From: Romanomermis culicivorax
Taxonomy: Eukaryota; Nematoda; Enoplea; Mermithida; Mermithidae
Direction: 5' to 3'
Assembly (NCBI GenBank): GCA_963922205.1
Contig: CAWUHX010000514.1
Span: forward strand, 1 to 64,000
Length of the DNA: 64,000 bases
Both the position numbers and the translations under genes were made by a program. Below the pieces are notes generated by a model. It was not told where the DNA came from. It made no database searches and was given only the letters and a program-made list of their open reading frames with translations. Every line of letters begins with the position of its first letter. Positions within the stretch are counted from its first letter, which is position 1. Positions 40,901 to 47,173 of the stretch are shown in pieces.

Positions 40901-43658
40901 TCTCACCGGGGTTCGTGACATGCATTTGGCAGAACACAATTTCTTGCATCTACTCCCGAAAATACTTGGCAAATTGAAAATTTTGATGCACATCGGCTGC
41001 AACTGCATATTTTTCAATTTTTAAGGAATGATATTTTTCATTTTCACGATTCACATCATCTAATTGGTAAAAAATTTTATATTATTCTATAATGAAATGA
41101 AATCCTGCCTAGGTCATTGGATGCAAAAAGTAAATGTAATATGTTACTTATATACCTCAGCAGAAAGTAGCGGGTGTGCACTAGGTATCGGATCTGACTC
41201 CGGCAGCGGATGTGCACTAGGTAGCGGTTGTGCACTAGGTAGCGGATCTGGCACCGACCCATCATCACTACTGCCTTGTAAAAACAGAGTCCAGTCTTTT
41301 AAGGAACATGGTGTGATTATTCACTTCTTTCTCAGTGGAATTGTCAATTGGTAAATTAAATTCTTGGCAGCAGTATCTTTTACCATTTTTTTGTGTTCAT
41401 CTTTGACAATAATTTTTGTAGATGCATTTTTAAAATTTTTCCTTTGTATCTGGGATCTAAAGCTATGGCTTAGTAGATCTCATGTTTTTAGCTCAATTTC
41501 ATGTATATTCGCGATCTCTTCTTTTTGGCTCAATTTCGTTTATGTATTCCACCAAATGGATTTCATTAGAAGGGTCAATAATGCACTGGTACTGCCAAAT
41601 TTACTGATGATCTTCTCTTGGTAAAATTTACAAGTAGCTCTTTCTTTGTCATGTTCAGAATCATACATGTAATTGGGGGGGGAAGTGCTATGGGAACCCC
41701 CCCCCCCCCCCAGAAATCGTCGACCAAATGGCTAGCCATTGGGCGACCCCACCCAGAATTTTCCAATCCTATGGCTAGCCATATGGTAGCCTAGGGACCC
41801 CCATAGTTTTAGTCGGAAAAAAACTTAAATATGTCATTTTTTCATGAAAAATGTCAATTTTTGAACAAAAAATGGTCAAAAACGTCAATTTTCTCCGCCA
41901 TAAGTACATATTTTATCATTTTTTAGACAAAAATTATTACTTTTTGAACCGGTTTTCGGACATTTTTCATGAAAAGATCGAATTTTTTTTCCTTCAGCGA
42001 CCCCTCCCCCCAAAATTTTGGGAATTACTGACCCCCGGCCCCAAAAAAGTGCTCCAACCCCCCCCCCCCCAGACGTCGGAGCTCCGTTACATGTATGTCA
42101 GAATCAAAATATTTGTAAATAAAACTTTTCATCCTGGCAATGATTAGTCTTGGTAGCTGTAAATAATTTGTCTGAAAATGTACAGGATAAGATAGGGATA
42201 TCTATTGTAACCACCCAAAGAAACATTGTAGAATGATAAGTGTAACAATACCAATATGTATGAAAATATTCGTTGAATGTCATACAGTTGCAAAATCCTG
42301 CTAGACAACAGAAAAAAATTATTTCCAGTAGAACAAATATCATAAAAATTGACTTTCCTAGGCCTGTAATAAAATAAAGCTCGAAAACCGAAACCGAAAT
42401 CACGGTCTTGAAAATCTGAAAACCGAAACCGTAAATTTAAAAAATGCAAAACAGAAACCGGAAAACCCAAAAAAGTGAAACCGGTCCATCCCTAATTATT
42501 TGAGTTACAATGTATATCGTGTTTCAGTTTTCTGATTTTCATATCTTTTTTTTGTTTCTTGTGAAAAAATAGAATCTCCACATTAGGATCATGAGGTTTT
42601 TTTAAAATCGCAAACTAGTGAATAGTCAGGAAAAGTTCAACGATTTTGAATCAAATCATAAAATTGTTTAATATAAAGGATGATGATGATGATGATAAGT
42701 GTTGGCCATAATTTCGAACGGTCTGGTGCCTGTAGTGTTAACGACAGAAAAACTGATAATTAAAAAAATTGCATACAAAATATCGAATCAAAAAACGACG
42801 CAAGTCGTGGAAAATTTCGAAACTATAGTTTGTTTTCCTTGAAATGCTCCTAAATAATGAAAGTGGAAAGCAAGTAGTATTTCAGATTTTTACGATTTTC
42901 TGATAAACCATATATCGTATAGGACTGGAAATTTGTAAGCTTATTGTCCTAACCTTTAACAATTTTTCGAGCAAAAAATTTTACAGTAACAGCACTATGT
43001 ATACGATTTTGACGACAGTACTGGTTTGTGTCACTTTTCTATTGTAAGCATTTTTATAATTTATAATTTATAATATAATATATTTTATAAAAACAGACAA
43101 TAATTCTTTTCGATCCAATAAATCTCTGCTTCTTGTTGGAATGGTATGCTTTGATGGGAAAATTCATTTATTATCCATTTTTATGCTTTTATGTTTCATA
43201 TTTTTTCGTTTTACTACTTGTTTTTCCTCTTTGTCAATTTTTCCGTGAAATGCCTTTTTGTGCTTTTCTGTTCCGGTATTTTTATTTTTTCACTTTCTAA
43301 GCTCTATCGGGTGAACACGGAAGGTCAAATGTCAACTGGTGAATGGTGTATTACGGCCGTCGGATCAAGACTACAAACTGGTCGTTGTCGGATGGGGTCG
43401 ATCAATGGTTACTGGGAGTATAGAAAAGTGAGAACGTTGAAAAATATTCGAGAAAAGTTCATTAAGATATCTCCGAATTTCTAATATTTTAATATTTGTA
43501 AATATTATTGATCTTCTTTTCAGGAAACACAACAACTGTACCACAAAAAGAAAGATAAATGCCTCAACGTCGATAGCTCAAACGAAATTCTAAATTTAGC
43601 TAATTGCGATACGAATAATGAATATCAAAAATTTCGTTGGAAACAATTGCGAATTTAA
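10777..43658 (+). CDS. GALNT7: Polypeptide N-acetylgalactosaminyltransferase, GALNT7/gly-7-like (whole gene, 12 exons)
   Basis: Type II Golgi membrane enzyme that transfers GalNAc from UDP-GalNAc to Ser/Thr of mucin-type glycoproteins; GALNT7-group members prefer substrates that already carry GalNAc. Seen in the sequence: a short basic cytosolic tail and one membrane span in exon 1, then a stem, a GT-A catalytic domain with FHNEGW, DAHCE (the DxH metal site), WGGENFE and CSRVGHVYR, and a C-terminal ricin-type lectin domain. Exons are 10763-10902, 14144-14285, 14339-14471, 15060-15226, 15355-15474, 18975-19062, 19365-19547, 19634-19751, 21369-21482, 37943-38260, 43302-43427 and 43524-43658. 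All junctions are GT/AG, the phases agree, and the total is 589 residues. ECKYWHY before the catalytic domain and GVLGNFE in the stem favour the GALNT7 group over GALNT10, which is the other candidate. Introns 9 and 10 are swollen by transposons. An AATAAA at 44293 could be the poly(A) signal. Confidence 0.93.
11391..11792 (-). mobile_element. Family A MITE, copy 4 (old)
   Basis: Inverted relative to copies 1-3. Only the two ends are well kept (GCGGAGCTCCGAGACCTG at the left; GATTTCTGGGGGGG to ATTACATGTATG at the right). Flanks GCTATGAG/GCTATAAA agree at 6 of 8. Confidence 0.65.
13060..13502 (-). mobile_element. Family A MITE, copy 5
   Basis: Inverted, 443 bp, with perfect duplication CTTTTAAT (13052-13059, 13503-13510). 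In GALNT intron 1. Confidence 0.92.
14144..14285 (+). CDS. GALNT7: GALNT exon 2: stem region
   Basis: Begins after ATTTTTAG in phase 0 and ends at GGACCAG before GTTTGC (phase 1). It encodes a luminal stem segment containing GVLGNFE, a motif found at the same place in GALNT7-type enzymes. Linking exon 1 directly to this exon keeps the frame, but a small extra stem exon cannot be excluded. Confidence 0.82.
14339..14471 (+). CDS. GALNT7: GALNT exon 3: end of stem, start of catalytic region
   Basis: Follows TTTTTGCAG and ends in phase 2 before GTGAGT. It encodes [17 protein letters not shown], the conserved D.ISL.R...D.R.. segment that precedes the first catalytic motif in animal GALNTs. The 53-bp intron before it is the shortest in the gene. 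A hAT-type MITE starts only 12 bp after the exon end. Confidence 0.92.
14484..14777. mobile_element. hAT-like MITE next to GALNT exon 3 donor
   Basis: Ends TAGTGATGTATCGGGTA/TACCCGATACATCACTA, perfect duplication GTGAGTAT (14476-14483, 14778-14785). GGGTCCGGGTCC words fill both halves. The duplication overlaps the end of the splice donor GTGAGTGAG. Confidence 0.92.
15060..15226 (+). CDS. GALNT7: GALNT exon 4: UDP-binding half of the GT-A fold
   Basis: Starts after CTCTTTAG and completes the GAA codon shared with exon 3, giving ECKYWHY, then a beta strand and [15 protein letters not shown], the signature of the GALNT nucleotide-binding lobe. VDDFSDK follows near the end. Phase 2 in, phase 1 out (donor GTAAGC). 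Confidence 0.96.
15355..15474 (+). CDS. GALNT7: GALNT exon 5: catalytic domain
   Basis: Acceptor TGTTTCAG, donor GTAAGC, phase 1 on both sides. It encodes [11 protein letters not shown], then [15 protein letters not shown], the helix and loop that bind UDP-GalNAc ahead of the DxH motif. It joins exon 6 across a 3.5-kb intron that contains an interrupted family A MITE and a small hAT MITE. Confidence 0.95.
16555..17651 (+). mobile_element. Family A MITE, copy 6, split by a 689-bp insertion
   Basis: Duplication GTTCGACC at 16547-16554 and 17652-17659 marks the original element. Family sequence stops at 16939 (CGCCCGACCCC) and resumes at 17629 (CCCCAGACCTC). Between them lies an unrelated insert that includes TTCGAG repeats (17175-17250) following TAGGGCTG, which is hAT-like. 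Confidence 0.85.
18363..18499 (+). mobile_element. Family D hAT-type MITE, copy 2
   Basis: 137 bp, ends CAGGGCCGTGCGCAGG/TTGTGCACGGCCCTG, flanks GTCACTAT/GTCGCTAT. CAGGG ends with an 8-bp duplication fit hAT. In GALNT intron 5. Confidence 0.9.
18975..19062 (+). CDS. GALNT7: GALNT exon 6: DxH metal-binding motif
   Basis: Acceptor TTTTTTCAG and donor GTACGT. It carries [17 protein letters not shown], whose Asp and His (DxH) coordinate the catalytic manganese, then the [11 protein letters not shown] stretch. Only 88 nt, phase 1 in and phase 2 out. Confidence 0.96.
19365..19547 (+). CDS. GALNT7: GALNT exon 7: catalytic domain, acceptor-side region
   Basis: Acceptor TGTTTTAG. It encodes [11 protein letters not shown], then the [11 protein letters not shown] segment that matches the R-G-x-F-x-W region of GALNTs. 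Ends in phase 2 before GTGATT, the least canonical donor in the gene. The frame and the match to the next exon support it. Confidence 0.95.
19634..19751 (+). CDS. GALNT7: GALNT exon 8: Gal/GalNAc-T motif
   Basis: Only 86 bp after exon 7 (acceptor CGTATAG). It encodes [17 protein letters not shown] and then [11 protein letters not shown], the motif with the WGGEN loop that positions the acceptor and metal. Ends in phase 0 before GTGAGT. Confidence 0.96.
19752..21368. other. GALNT7: GALNT intron 8
   Basis: Holds the TCTGCAC-word MITE (20383-20736) and a GC-richer block at about 20765-20990 (GACCGGTTGGGG, ACCTCCCAACTATAG) that looks like another repeat, perhaps related to 7005-7190. Confidence 0.55.
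20383..20736. mobile_element. hAT-like MITE built from TCTGCAC words
   Basis: Ends CAGTGTTTTTTTTCTGCAC and GTGCAGAAAAAAAAACAGTG, perfect duplication GTAATAAC (20375-20382, 20737-20744). CTGCAC/GTGCAG recurs near both ends, with an AT-rich centre. Confidence 0.85.
21369..21482 (+). CDS. GALNT7: GALNT exon 9: last catalytic histidine region
   Basis: Acceptor ATCTTTTAG, donor GTGAGT, 38 codons in phase 0. It encodes VWQCGGRV and [10 protein letters not shown], the region with the third metal ligand and the mobile loop. The next exon lies 16.5 kb away because a Tc1-like element and a 14.7-kb LTR retrotransposon occupy the intron. Confidence 0.95.
22019..22448 (+). pseudogene. Tc1/mariner transposase pseudogene, 5' part
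   Basis: Degenerate coding sequence with stops and frame changes. Weak helix-turn-helix-like text ([13 protein letters not shown]) is followed by VDFL at the very end, just where the LTR element starts. It is assigned mainly because it continues, across the LTR insertion, into clear Tc1 sequence at 37106. The true 5' end of the transposon was not found. Confidence 0.6.
22449..23066 (+). repeat. 5' LTR
   Basis: 618 bp with TG...CA ends. It differs from the 3' LTR, by my reading, at one position (G in TGCTGGGGTCC here, C in TGCTGGCGTCC at the 3' copy). It contains two strong donor-like sites (GTAAGT at 22811 and 22847) and an acceptor-like TTGTTGTTGTAG ending at 22948. I saw no clear AATAAA or TATA box. 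Confidence 0.97.
23069..23086 (+). other. Candidate primer-binding site
   Basis: Starts TGGTGGCTTTTAAC two bases after the 5' LTR. The leading TGG would pair with the CCA end of a tRNA, as in most LTR elements. I cannot name the tRNA. Confidence 0.5.
23163..29243 (+). CDS. gag-pol polyprotein (capsid, protease, RT, RNase H, integrase to an internal UAG)
   Basis: A single frame of 2026 residues. Residues 1-260 are Pro/Arg-rich; about 340-540 form the gag capsid-like helical region; a zinc knuckle of the unusual form C-x2-H-x4-H-x4-C starts at Cys676, followed by an RGG-rich stretch (about 695-760) and a Gln-rich stretch. The aspartic protease has DTGA at about 907. RT has the [11 protein letters not shown] motif and catalytic YIDD at 1382-1385. 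RNase H begins near FVLQTDASG. Integrase has its HHCC zinc finger from His1882 (FCPVCQ at about 1921) and the second catalytic Asp in LLSDRGG at 2012. TAG at 29241 stops translation before the third catalytic residue. Gag and pol lie in one frame with no slip site between them, unlike many gypsy elements. Confidence 0.96.
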   Translation: MPNERIPRGNTLRRSPPRVASAGNLVNLGDGDQQRHAAPDPVIPDQTPARVQPLQQNAMHFTPQDAGVPIDRPPAIAIDPQEAGPANPNPDADGPPQQNFKRSPPPKVELAGPKRDVVTPEIRPNFEERDPEIDQRLERIPQEQERFQPQERAPEMSNQELATQLRELKGTVEALFDIIANAATEDNKREADRRRQEPDRQVRPCNRGAERDNHLAAEINAGAGPSNRPDVDEGQRLNFEPKSWRGPARDLRFEGAEQSADFRNQSQIAPQHPTLTRVVYDGRGNIVDPDTLRPDQLACFPYRDYRFDRDNIPSNQGGVPPQRDPNRVMLQSLNSDIDPVLTAAYDQREVPSNNLAQEIVVRNIVKGVLPKLLDEGMVNQQVLSFLTALEGEFRRDTPESAKYEALLRLSKGRPKAVAGDNMTYREARRAIINVFAPECNLEMLTRELFEIQQRPNEQAVEFLKRVSILVELVKGDLDYQSKQRLIIDTFIYKSDPTFQSELKNSKHTFRTWYDLAVEVHDIERRYKNAFQRYGPKGTQQDPIVINEVGMPSGHDPEIAVVARNQSEGYQQGQRQRFRQPYQTVGNQVQAQTQRSRSDSPEIEEIPVREAPRAQTEKGKKESLLLKISKEMVQLVERFDQLQQKVDNRQMENRSDVAIPSTSQGGQVSRDPTKPWCEFHKNITHNTADCRTLRVLSERRSRGRASFPTFNRGGFNTFARGNYRGRGGYPNANFNSRGRGAYNVGYSGYQDSHESYQQNSDYNEFLEFKKQKELQKQFQQMQQYQQQAALQHPQPPQAIMGPTQTLQQGQFTNQPPQKDYSSVMVARQSQMSPLGEVNQRVSCPNVVLGSIVQMNAIAPQPVVPSIQVIRRGTPASPQEQHLLDTYPRTAPFHIEVVIGGRKTMALIDTGAQCTVMSAKFLKETLGPDYTEYPRILNVTVANGKTVQAHGYIQFRMDTLCGQFPVKAIVIPEAGENVIVGTDFLAHPQVGAIIDFRNRTMTLNNRQQWIYVTPDQPQSNCGEVMTTSAAESTMSAADQYQPKICLLKVSVPVVSVNPIYLPSGTDILLRAKLWDKVGENRLNGIIIESEDNEERFHIDSTIVDGTKDDFVVMVSNNTGSGCHLKRNQIIGHTNSVLCDTDNEDQLKGKIVEDLEKLQTCAVQARPDSTQVDEKEFKEALYNMLAKSNIPSEQLEQALRCLAKYRDVFSLPSDPPTTTPYLTCKINTGDAAPVAKRYHRTAINLRPHVREHVQDMLKKGVIEPSKSPWAAPLFLVGKKDGTKRPVVDFRGINDVTKDDEYPIPRMDDYLDCLGKAKFYTTLDLKSGYWQVPMDEESKEKTAFICQEGLYQFKVMPFGLKNAPAEFQRMMERVLHPYAWKICLVYIDDIIVFSNTFEEHLVNLELVLQALRKAHLTLKPEKCEFLPERVHFLGHILNSDGVSPDPKKVKAINDFPFPESKRKLQRFLGMLQWCKKFIPGLAKHAEPLYKLTGKNCVWEVTEVHHQAFRSLKEALLSVPFLRYPVLDGSADFVLQTDASGTALGAVLYQETKSDRWVIAYNSRILKGDEKKWSATERECLAIVYGLKLYKHYLVGHRVIIRTDHKPLLSMKVNAMTNGKLKRWYSFISQFNHKLEYVPGKQNAMADFLSRMDEPDDQAEKIPPKWEHMFSEGKRESGNLKDLEAQLIEKKHLNLVKRFRILTDRNPEDGTPLYLEPKGKNNQRTEVSPRFTQIYPEDSEGDPESNSPADLINAVTTRSMAKEAEKSNQAQIQPDGNQVNGKVSRGNQDKGKEKRVTWLYPEKEQEFTLADPKENELPKGLIRDDLMALLQRKDQVLQPYFDRLGPNGTTKYHSGFYIQNEVLYREAGQGSDDQVVIPSCLRDNTLHQYHGAVMMTHQGFKRTLAMIKKRFWWPGIEKDVRHWIKFCPVCQMANQGNTEIPPLIPIIPQGPFDIVSVDIVGISPLSEKRPYVIVFQDYFTKWVEAELIPDQSASTVVDTFLQAIVFRHGTPRRLLSDRGGCFTSDLMKEIC
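29244..29999 (+). pseudogene. Integrase C-terminal part, in frame after the internal UAG
   Basis: Continues the gag-pol frame with no shift. It contains the third catalytic block ([15 protein letters not shown], with the Glu of the DDE triad), the typical IN helical region and a GPF-type C-terminal module ([11 protein letters not shown]). No chromodomain is visible. It ends in TGA at 29997. As the copy stands, this part is made only if the UAG is read through. A CAG-to-TAG change is a simple origin for the stop. Confidence 0.9.
30000..31327 (+). other. Non-coding spacer of the retrotransposon, with a candidate acceptor for the downstream ORF
   Basis: About 1.2 kb of mostly AT-rich sequence with a GC-richer island at 30430-30510. 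No convincing coding region. From 31202 the frame of the following ORF is open without an ATG. TTTATGTTTAG ending at 31232 could be a splice acceptor that adds about 31 residues before Met 31328, so the downstream ORF may be expressed from a spliced subgenomic RNA as env is in other gypsy elements. Confidence 0.5.
31328..34633 (+). CDS. Retrotransposon ORF with N-terminal DEDDy 3'-5' exonuclease domain
   Basis: 1101 residues. Residues 20-220 carry all exonuclease motifs of the RNase D/Werner/EXD1-Egalitarian family: Exo I GFDVE (D29, E31), Exo [10 protein letters not shown] (D102), a GVNLEKK segment (148-154), and Exo [14 protein letters not shown] with Y207-x3-D211, which defines the DEDDy subtype. 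These enzymes trim RNA or DNA from the 3' end using two metal ions. Residues 230-660 are a well-ordered-looking region I do not recognise. Then follow a Pro/Ala/Val-rich linker (about 685-745), an acidic run (about 757-780), a charged coiled-coil-like part (about 796-882), a basic nuclear-signal-like [13 protein letters not shown] (about 935-948) and Ser/Thr repeats built on SQTRTETS (about 978-1041). TAG at 34631 is followed by more open frame. Not an envelope: no signal peptide or membrane span is visible. Confidence 0.9.
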   Translation: MVDIGKVSQVLHFIREVSIFRGQPVCGFDVEKVNQDKVAALFKTREVDNPMGKQFARYISFALTNGQTYVIDTTSMMIKEWTSLHDFLNSDMLFAGYAVLEDLVSIYNVCGAGRDNKDRDKTVPLREFLRKTKGRYFDLDRFVLTMVGVNLEKKCFQTGICPETFRLKGLFTEFYLIDVGPYQYDFSLKANGDRFAKRGILPEELRYAALDAYYSLLVMFAAIHYGMADQLLMQMQIFDHDKVDPKEINTIALHFYQQYLMIPGNVNREMGLGTPVMETDQVQPNMVYHMMKCEMYNRWAVQMQGNNTGYYTAPTECNPVRPQGVQLPSGFYPLLPRDNKPMKDDGYTTDSDPDEIQDVQIPDWVNISKDILENLKSGGAYWDLDGKISLTLYENAKLYWQQAGKPDTIPQEVFSSNNHYPVGIEGHRQAYKTNFYTPNLAKISGMLDERNFPELEVICKFMPLAYHLAWHHSRAECDYETSALLNYNFLNSYTKEGQEMIKKMSWKSGDRLAYYLELAATLPPSEPRFPSKKGVYAWQNRFGFVPLRFREAEEILQIGDDKSLLKDGAYKVNPYFYVTFYYVGFETLTPGLRYPMMEDASPTDYPITYAPRNPLELRPEFVSKSFRERTMASEMPGYTLTYTPAGELISKVPVNRPSTSQTAQAGGTGQVKAQTQALAPVVKATPALDTAATQAAAVVVVVPPPIQPAVAQPTQVPQVQQPAEPEPEVVTIMQSVPPAPAVLPAKVKQLLPKIRNSDSESSSEEDVEEEEEGEILESEGQTSENKDAMEAKTQKQALEEEKIQTQIDEAVTKMSGIDVRLEKMQEASQEIPVKAKDPKDHDRQAKQEALQAKIQEQRRLTQQEFLRQRAIQRKLKEQALADDSSDSAIAATELMRRGRIAEEGIPGIYSPDKVQQMLAEGMSEKFIRHLAKEKVRRRKRIGKAKRRRLAAQGQQQQGAAATGSENDAYDTAEETTTPQYSTSQKSRSETSKSQTRTETSKSQTRTETSIGQTKSDRTTGSTATTSYTQTRTVSKTGGEVSTSSGKSKSVPSSYTARSSKPAGSVLVKPDLESEEKLIKKVKLNVVASRPEREPQQFVTPG
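34634..34873 (+). pseudogene. In-frame continuation of the exonuclease ORF after UAG
   Basis: The same frame stays open for 79 codons past TAG 34631 to TAA 34871, beginning [15 protein letters not shown]. The composition (Trp, Tyr, balanced charge) looks like a folded protein, so I read it as former coding sequence linking this ORF to the RGG-rich ORF. Toward its end the coding character passes to another frame, which implies an indel between about 34780 and 34848. Confidence 0.6.
34780..35751 (+). CDS. RGG/Gly-Arg-rich RNA-binding-like ORF of the retrotransposon
   Basis: Open from 34780; the first reasonable Met in the frame is at 34951. It starts with a hydrophobic, Trp/Tyr-bearing segment ([19 protein letters not shown]), then [17 protein letters not shown], a basic Ser-rich linker, and from about 35450 a dense series of RGG/RG and GQ repeats to the TAA. 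RGG boxes bind RNA; in a retroelement this suggests a nucleocapsid-like role. The frame differs from that of the preceding ORF, and the join is probably a lost frame rather than a separate gene. Gag carries its own RGG-rich stretch. Confidence 0.7.
   Translation, partial: RHGRDSRKLPPAIRNAGRIYVRIPEEIWEWIILILIPRWLQDYDASDVFTAIRYVTLMIFLQLDFAPITPMAIGRWYAQACSFANRQLVVEAQGNRVDDVYIAAFNQYIFMGSQRLNQMGVKRKAPGDDRSQADKFQRTAAKSPSKFKVPRLPPAKKQPPMIQQSSATTSQRSYSEAASTSYKSPLSRSKSISSKSLNSTYRTQKPQRSSSTSSGQRQQGRDDMFSNPAPYRARPGYDQGQPRGGFRGRPQRPYRGRGTWQHQGQDPDAQFHNPNFMPLGRRGGSQQGQNRGQDGGQTRGQPGQRGYYQGRPRGGYRGGGQQQ
35752..36487 (+). other. 3' untranslated part of the retrotransposon
   Basis: AT-rich to 36080, then GC-richer. 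A 102-codon frame at 36103-36411 has no recognisable domain and I do not call it a gene. A GC-rich inverted pair (GCCGGGGTAACCCGGC, 36423-36438) could form a hairpin about 50 bp before the 3' LTR. Confidence 0.6.
36488..37105 (+). repeat. 3' LTR
   Basis: Same length and ends as the 5' LTR. The base run GAGGGA directly before it is the only candidate polypurine tract and is short. Confidence 0.97.
37106..37695 (+). pseudogene. Tc1/mariner transposase pseudogene, 3' part
   Basis: Opens with [10 protein letters not shown], which matches the first catalytic Asp motif (IFSDE) of Tc1-like DDE transposases. Next come KAPCMRA (family NAPCHRA, second Asp region), PGNSPNLNP (family SPDLNPIE) and the C-terminal [17 protein letters not shown], ending TGA at 37693. 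Several stops and frame changes and altered catalytic residues show it is dead. The LTR retrotransposon sits exactly before the first catalytic motif. Confidence 0.88.
37696..37942. other. GALNT7: End of GALNT intron 9
   Basis: Includes two TTAATTAATTAA palindromic runs at about 37757-37801, possibly the end of the Tc1-like element. Confidence 0.4.
37943..38260 (+). CDS. GALNT7: GALNT exon 10: end of catalytic domain, linker, first lectin repeat
   Basis: Acceptor TTTCTCTAG, donor GTAAAA, 106 codons in phase 0. It encodes [16 protein letters not shown], the linker with WGELINVPT, then LCVDTMG...GCHGYGGNQ, the start of the ricin-type (QxW) lectin fold. The exon starts about 250 bp after the end of the Tc1-like pseudogene. 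Confidence 0.95.
39212..39797 (+). mobile_element. Family B MITE, copy 3, carrying a family C MITE
   Basis: Perfect duplication ATGAAATG (39204-39211, 39798-39805). Family C is inserted at 39359-39608. Confidence 0.9.
39359..39608 (+). mobile_element. Family C MITE inside family B
   Basis: 250 bp with ends CATACATGCACG/CGTGCATGTCTG and perfect duplication GTTTCCAT. Family phrases: CCTGAGACCCTGGCCA and TTTTTGTGCATATTTTGTAT. Confidence 0.9.
39862..41640 (-). pseudogene. hAT transposase pseudogene
   Basis: The C-terminal end is clear: [15 protein letters not shown] (about 39957-40001), the hallmark of the hAT dimerisation domain, then [11 protein letters not shown] and TAA at 39862. Upstream on the same strand DPLQWWQIN appears in another frame, so there are frame breaks. 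Further 5' remnants continue beyond the MULE insertion to about 41640 with stops. The N-terminal BED/RNase H part is not recognisable. Confidence 0.75.
40228..41260. mobile_element. MULE-like foldback element, 1033 bp, 9-bp target duplication
   Basis: Arms of about 85-95 bp in inverted orientation (40228-40313 and about 41166-41260), each built from repeats of CCGCTACCTAGTGCAC. Flanked by ATCATCACT on both sides (40219-40227 and 41261-41269). A 9-bp duplication with long terminal inverted repeats fits Mutator-like elements. The interior has no convincing transposase. Confidence 0.7.
41662..42097 (+). mobile_element. Family A MITE, copy 7, inside the hAT transposon
   Basis: Full-length, with TCAGAAT repeated at both flanks (7-8 bp). 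It must be younger than the hAT element. Confidence 0.88.
42824..43103. mobile_element. Family G MITE, copy in GALNT intron 10
   Basis: Ends TATAGTTTGTTTTCC and AAAAACAGACAATA. Inside: TGAAATGCTCC, GGAAAGCAAGTA and GGAAATTTGTAAGC, shared with copies in the Hox intron and upstream. TA flanks suggest a Tc1/mariner-type origin. Confidence 0.65.
43302..43427 (+). CDS. GALNT7: GALNT exon 11: lectin domain, middle repeat
   Basis: Acceptor ACTTTCTAAG, donor GTGAGA, 42 codons. It opens with [10 protein letters not shown], which continues GGNQ of exon 10 exactly as in GALNT7 proteins, then a Cys-containing beta-trefoil repeat ending in NGYWEYRK. A family G MITE ends about 200 bp upstream. Confidence 0.9.
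43524..43658 (+). CDS. GALNT7: GALNT exon 12: lectin domain C-terminus and stop
   Basis: Acceptor CTTTTCAG. It encodes the final trefoil repeat ([10 protein letters not shown], then a second Cys in LANCDT and a QxW-like KFRWKQ) and ends in TAA at 43656. Confidence 0.92.
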   Translation, partial: ETQQLYHKKKDKCLNVDSSNEILNLANCDTNNEYQKFRWKQLRI

Positions 43659-45639
43659 CTCTTAGTTTGTCAAATACTGTCCATTTTCTCTACGAAATTC
43701 AGAGCATGGTTCTTTAACATTAAGATTAAGCTTTCCTCTTTCGGGAGTTTGTTATGTTGTATGCTTTTTATGGCAGCGAAGTTGTATATTTTTATTCCAA
43801 AAAAAAGTTGAAGATGGTTAAATACTGGATTTTTGTTTATGTAATGTTTTGTGTTTATTTATTATACAAAGTTATATTGTTGATGTTGCTTCAAAACAAA
43901 AATAATATTCGTTTGAGCAATTTTTCGTGTCGTAAGTAGTGTCCCAAAGTCATGTTTGACAAATCATTATCACCAAACCTAGTTTTCGAGGTCAAATCAT
44001 TTCTGATCAGTTATGAAGACAGGAGAATGAACTAACCCCGTGGGTCACCTTTCCATGGTATTGTAATGAAAGATCCCTTGGCATAAAATGTCAAAATTAT
44101 TACCTTATAAAACTTATATGTATGGAATCTATGGAGTAGAAAACTGATCGCTCTCTTGAGAAGTAAAGAATTTTTCATGAATCTTGTAATCGCGAAGCGA
44201 GTTGAGCGTTTTCAACGTCATAGACTAGAAAAATGTTTTTCTTCAGTTCTCACCGTGCATATTATTTTGGAATTAAATAACTCTTAGTTAGCAATAAAAG
44301 TGTCAAGATTTAGGGTTTTCCGGCCCATGCTCATCCTTGTCTAAATGCTGTTCGCAGAGCACCTTTCCGAATTTCTATCGAAGTAATTTTTTAGTGATAA
44401 AAAACGCATAATGAAATTTTCGAATGCTTATCATTTTTCAAACCGAGGACAACCATACAAAAACTGGACGTCAATAAATCTTGAATGTTGCCACAAATCT
44501 TCGAAATCTGAGCCGCCTTCACAACAAACATTCGCTCAGCGAAGATGACTCCTTTCAGCCAATTTCATACCTAACGGTCTTGTTGTACCAGTGTGAACGT
44601 ATTTCGTTTGTTTTGTCTTCACGGTTTCTGAATTATTATGTAAATAAAATATAACGCGTGTGGAACGCTCTATGGTGCGCTCTGAGTGTTTTGGTAATTA
44701 AGCAATATTAAGAAAATGCAAGAGAAGCTTGTAGAAAGTGCTATGTTGCAATTGTTCCGAACTTCCCTTAATCATTCAAGGTTTTCGGGATGCCGATACT
44801 TGAAAGGCACTAACTTACCTCCCTAGGAGTTGACTCAACCTAGAATACTTGGTTGATTTTGTTGTTACTAACGAGAAACAAATCGCACCACCCTCGCGCA
44901 TCAAGTTACATCAAATATGTGATTTTCGGGTAAGGTTAATTTTTTACTTATCACAACTCAGTTGAATCATCTCAGAAATTGTGTCTTAAAATTTTGTGTA
45001 AATGCAATTTCATTTGGTAGAGCAAAAAACGGAAGCAGAAAATTTGAAAAATTGGAAATCTTGTGGTTTTCTTCAGGTACACTGAAAAAAATTAGGTGTC
45101 ACTAATAAAATTTATTTGATGCAGTAATCACGACGAACATAATTTAAAACTATAACCTGCACATCAAAATTTTTCGGGCTTTTAAAAAATAGGTCGGCCC
45201 TGCCTGGCCCAGCCCGAAAATTTTTTCATGCAGCCCGACCCAGCCCGAAGCCTGGGTTTCGGGCTGGGCTTTCGGGCAGGGTCGGAAGACCTAGCGTGGA
45301 GTTGAAAAATTATGTTAGTTTTGCTCTACGGCAACCCGATACTGTTTTACAGTATACTTTGTTTGGAAATTTCAAAAAATTACATGAAAACTAAACAATT
45401 CATAGCTTTAAAAAGTAAAAATAACACTTTACACTACCAAACTTACATTTTTATTGAAAAAAATTCCTGTCATGGCTGCTCGAGATTTATCAGTTCATTA
45501 GTTTCATCTTGCTAGAAATACTGAAAGTTTATTCATTGATTTTGCTCAAAATTACGGTCTGTTGGGTAAGATTAAAGTCCACAGCAACCAAATTCCTGCT
45601 TAGAACAGAGAATTGTACTGATGCCGTTATGCTACTATA
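43659..45639. other. Intergenic between GALNT and the Merlin pseudogene
   Basis: GALNT 3' UTR to perhaps 44300 (AATAAA at 44293). A fragment of the Hox-intron inverted-repeat family is at 44895-45000, and AGCCCGA words are at 45178-45290. Confidence 0.5.
45178..45290. repeat. Cluster of AGCCCGA/TCGGGCT words
   Basis: At least nine copies of the word in both orientations in about 110 bp of otherwise AT-rich DNA. It resembles hAT subterminal arrays, but no TIR or duplication was found. Confidence 0.5.
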
Positions 45640-46533
45640 GCGTTCAAAGTTGATCGTAACAATGAACACAAATTGTTTCGTTGTTCAAAATGCTGAAGAA
45701 CATGATCAGCCAAAAATGTTGTCATACATGGTGAGATTCGTAGGGCTCGAAACGACATTGATTTCTGATCATTTTTTGCTACAGTGAATAATATTGGAAA
45801 ATCCCAAACGAAAATATCAATCAAAACCGCACTTACGATCATTTATTTATGGGCAAAAAAGTTGTCAATTCTACAAGCTAAAGGTTTAATGGGTAACGTT
45901 GTCGTTGAAAATAATACGTTTGTTGATTTGCACAATACATCCGAGAAGTTTGCAGGGGGCTTTGGACAAAACGGGTCCAATGGGCGGACTAGGAGAAAAA
46001 ATACAAATTTATGAAAGCTTGATGCATGGCCGGCGAAAACACAATCGCGGACGTTTATCGAGAGGTAATAGGATGGCTTTACCCCATAAAAATTACGGCC
46101 GTAAAGTGGTTGAACCCTGGGGTTTCAGCTTGGTCTGGAAACGTCGGGACGGTAAACAAAATTTAGGAATTTTTCACGGTTTAAGACGTAATGAAGTTAC
46201 ATTGAATGCCATAATTTGTCGTCACATTGCCCCTGGTTCTACAATCATCTCTTACGGACTGTTTACCGTAGTATAGACAAATGGCAAGGTTTTAATTACA
46301 CACGTAAAATTGTAAATCATGAAGAAAATTTTGTTGATCCAGTAACTGGAGCTCACTCAAAAAGAACTAAAAGTCACTGGGGACATGCGAAAACCGATGC
46401 TCGAAAAATGTGTGGTACATCCGAAATTTTGTTGCCAGGGCATTTAGCCGCATATTGGTGGCAAAATATTCATGACCAGACACTTTTCGCAGATATAATG
46501 AAAGAAATCGTGCGCCAATTTCTTGTTGTTTGA
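45640..46533 (+). pseudogene. Merlin (IS1016/ISXO2-type) transposase pseudogene
   Basis: Spread over three frames. Recognisable blocks are the N-terminal zinc-ribbon remnant FRCSKC, then GEKIQIYESLMHGRRKHNRGR (about 45980-46050; family E-I-D-E-S...G+RKYNRGR), HIAPGSTIIS (about 46225), and NFVDPVTGAHSKRTKSHWGHAK (about 46330-46395), ending in WWQNIHDQTLFADIM. The first catalytic Asp is Tyr (IYES) and the second is also Tyr (IISYG). It lies between the convergent GALNT and Hox genes. Terminal repeats were not identified. Confidence 0.85.
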
Positions 46534-46600
46534 ACTGATTTGATGTAAAATTCTACTTTTTTGAAAGTTAGGGACACTGTAGAACAAAATCGATTTATCT

Positions 46601-47173
46601 ATAGTCTGTTTTTATTCCAAACGCTTGTAACGCAAAAAATGCTGAAAGTAAGTACGCATGTAGAATTTCGTATCAAGACAATATCGTTGTTGACTGTATG
46701 TTAGGAATCGATTAACCGACGGCTGTAAACTGTGACTAAACTCTCAAACTTAACTCAACTCGATAACTCTTATAAAAATAATTTCCGTCTGATGCGAGAA
46801 ATTTCCAGAAAAGATCTCGCACGGCTAAAAATTCGTTCTACGCAGAAAAAGCAAAGCAAATGGCCAGCGCTGAGGCGCAATGCGTAGACCCCGGAGCGCC
46901 GGATTTTGAAATTTCAACTTTCCAAAGCACACCGATTGTATCACGATCTTGATTCCGGAATTTTTTTCATTAAATGAGAACCATGTGCGAAAATTTTTTC
47001 CAATGTCCAACTTTTTTCCTAACAAATAGCCTTCAATTCCGTCAATAACTTTAATTACCGCGTTTTTCATTGTAATACAGTATAGTGTGCGCACGCGCGT
47101 TAATTGAACAAACAATACATACTTCATTTCATCTTTTTTTCGGTTACAAGCATTCAAAAAAAAACAGACTATA
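46601..47173. mobile_element. Family G-type MITE, 570 bp
   Basis: Ends TATAGTCTGTTTTTATTCC and AAAAAACAGACTATA form a good inverted pair. It contains a copy of the GCGCCGGATTTTGAAATTT phrase. Confidence 0.7.

Larger units (their letters stand above)
38999..42494 (-). mobile_element. Decayed hAT DNA transposon, 3.5 kb, with four nested insertions
   Basis: Ends are TAGGGATG and CATCCCTA, flanked by GTTATTTG/ATTATTTG (8 bp, one mismatch). Both ends are packed with the same subterminal word (ACCGAAACCG and its complement), as expected for hAT transposase binding sites. The - strand carries remains of the hAT transposase. Nested inside are a family B MITE (39212-39797, itself carrying a family C MITE), a MULE-like element (40228-41260) and a family A MITE (41662-42097). 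Confidence 0.85.

Noticed and set aside
40228-41260. CRISPR-like array from the repeated 16-bp units
   Set aside because: Eukaryotic context, inverted arms, irregular spacers and a 9-bp duplication fit a transposon.
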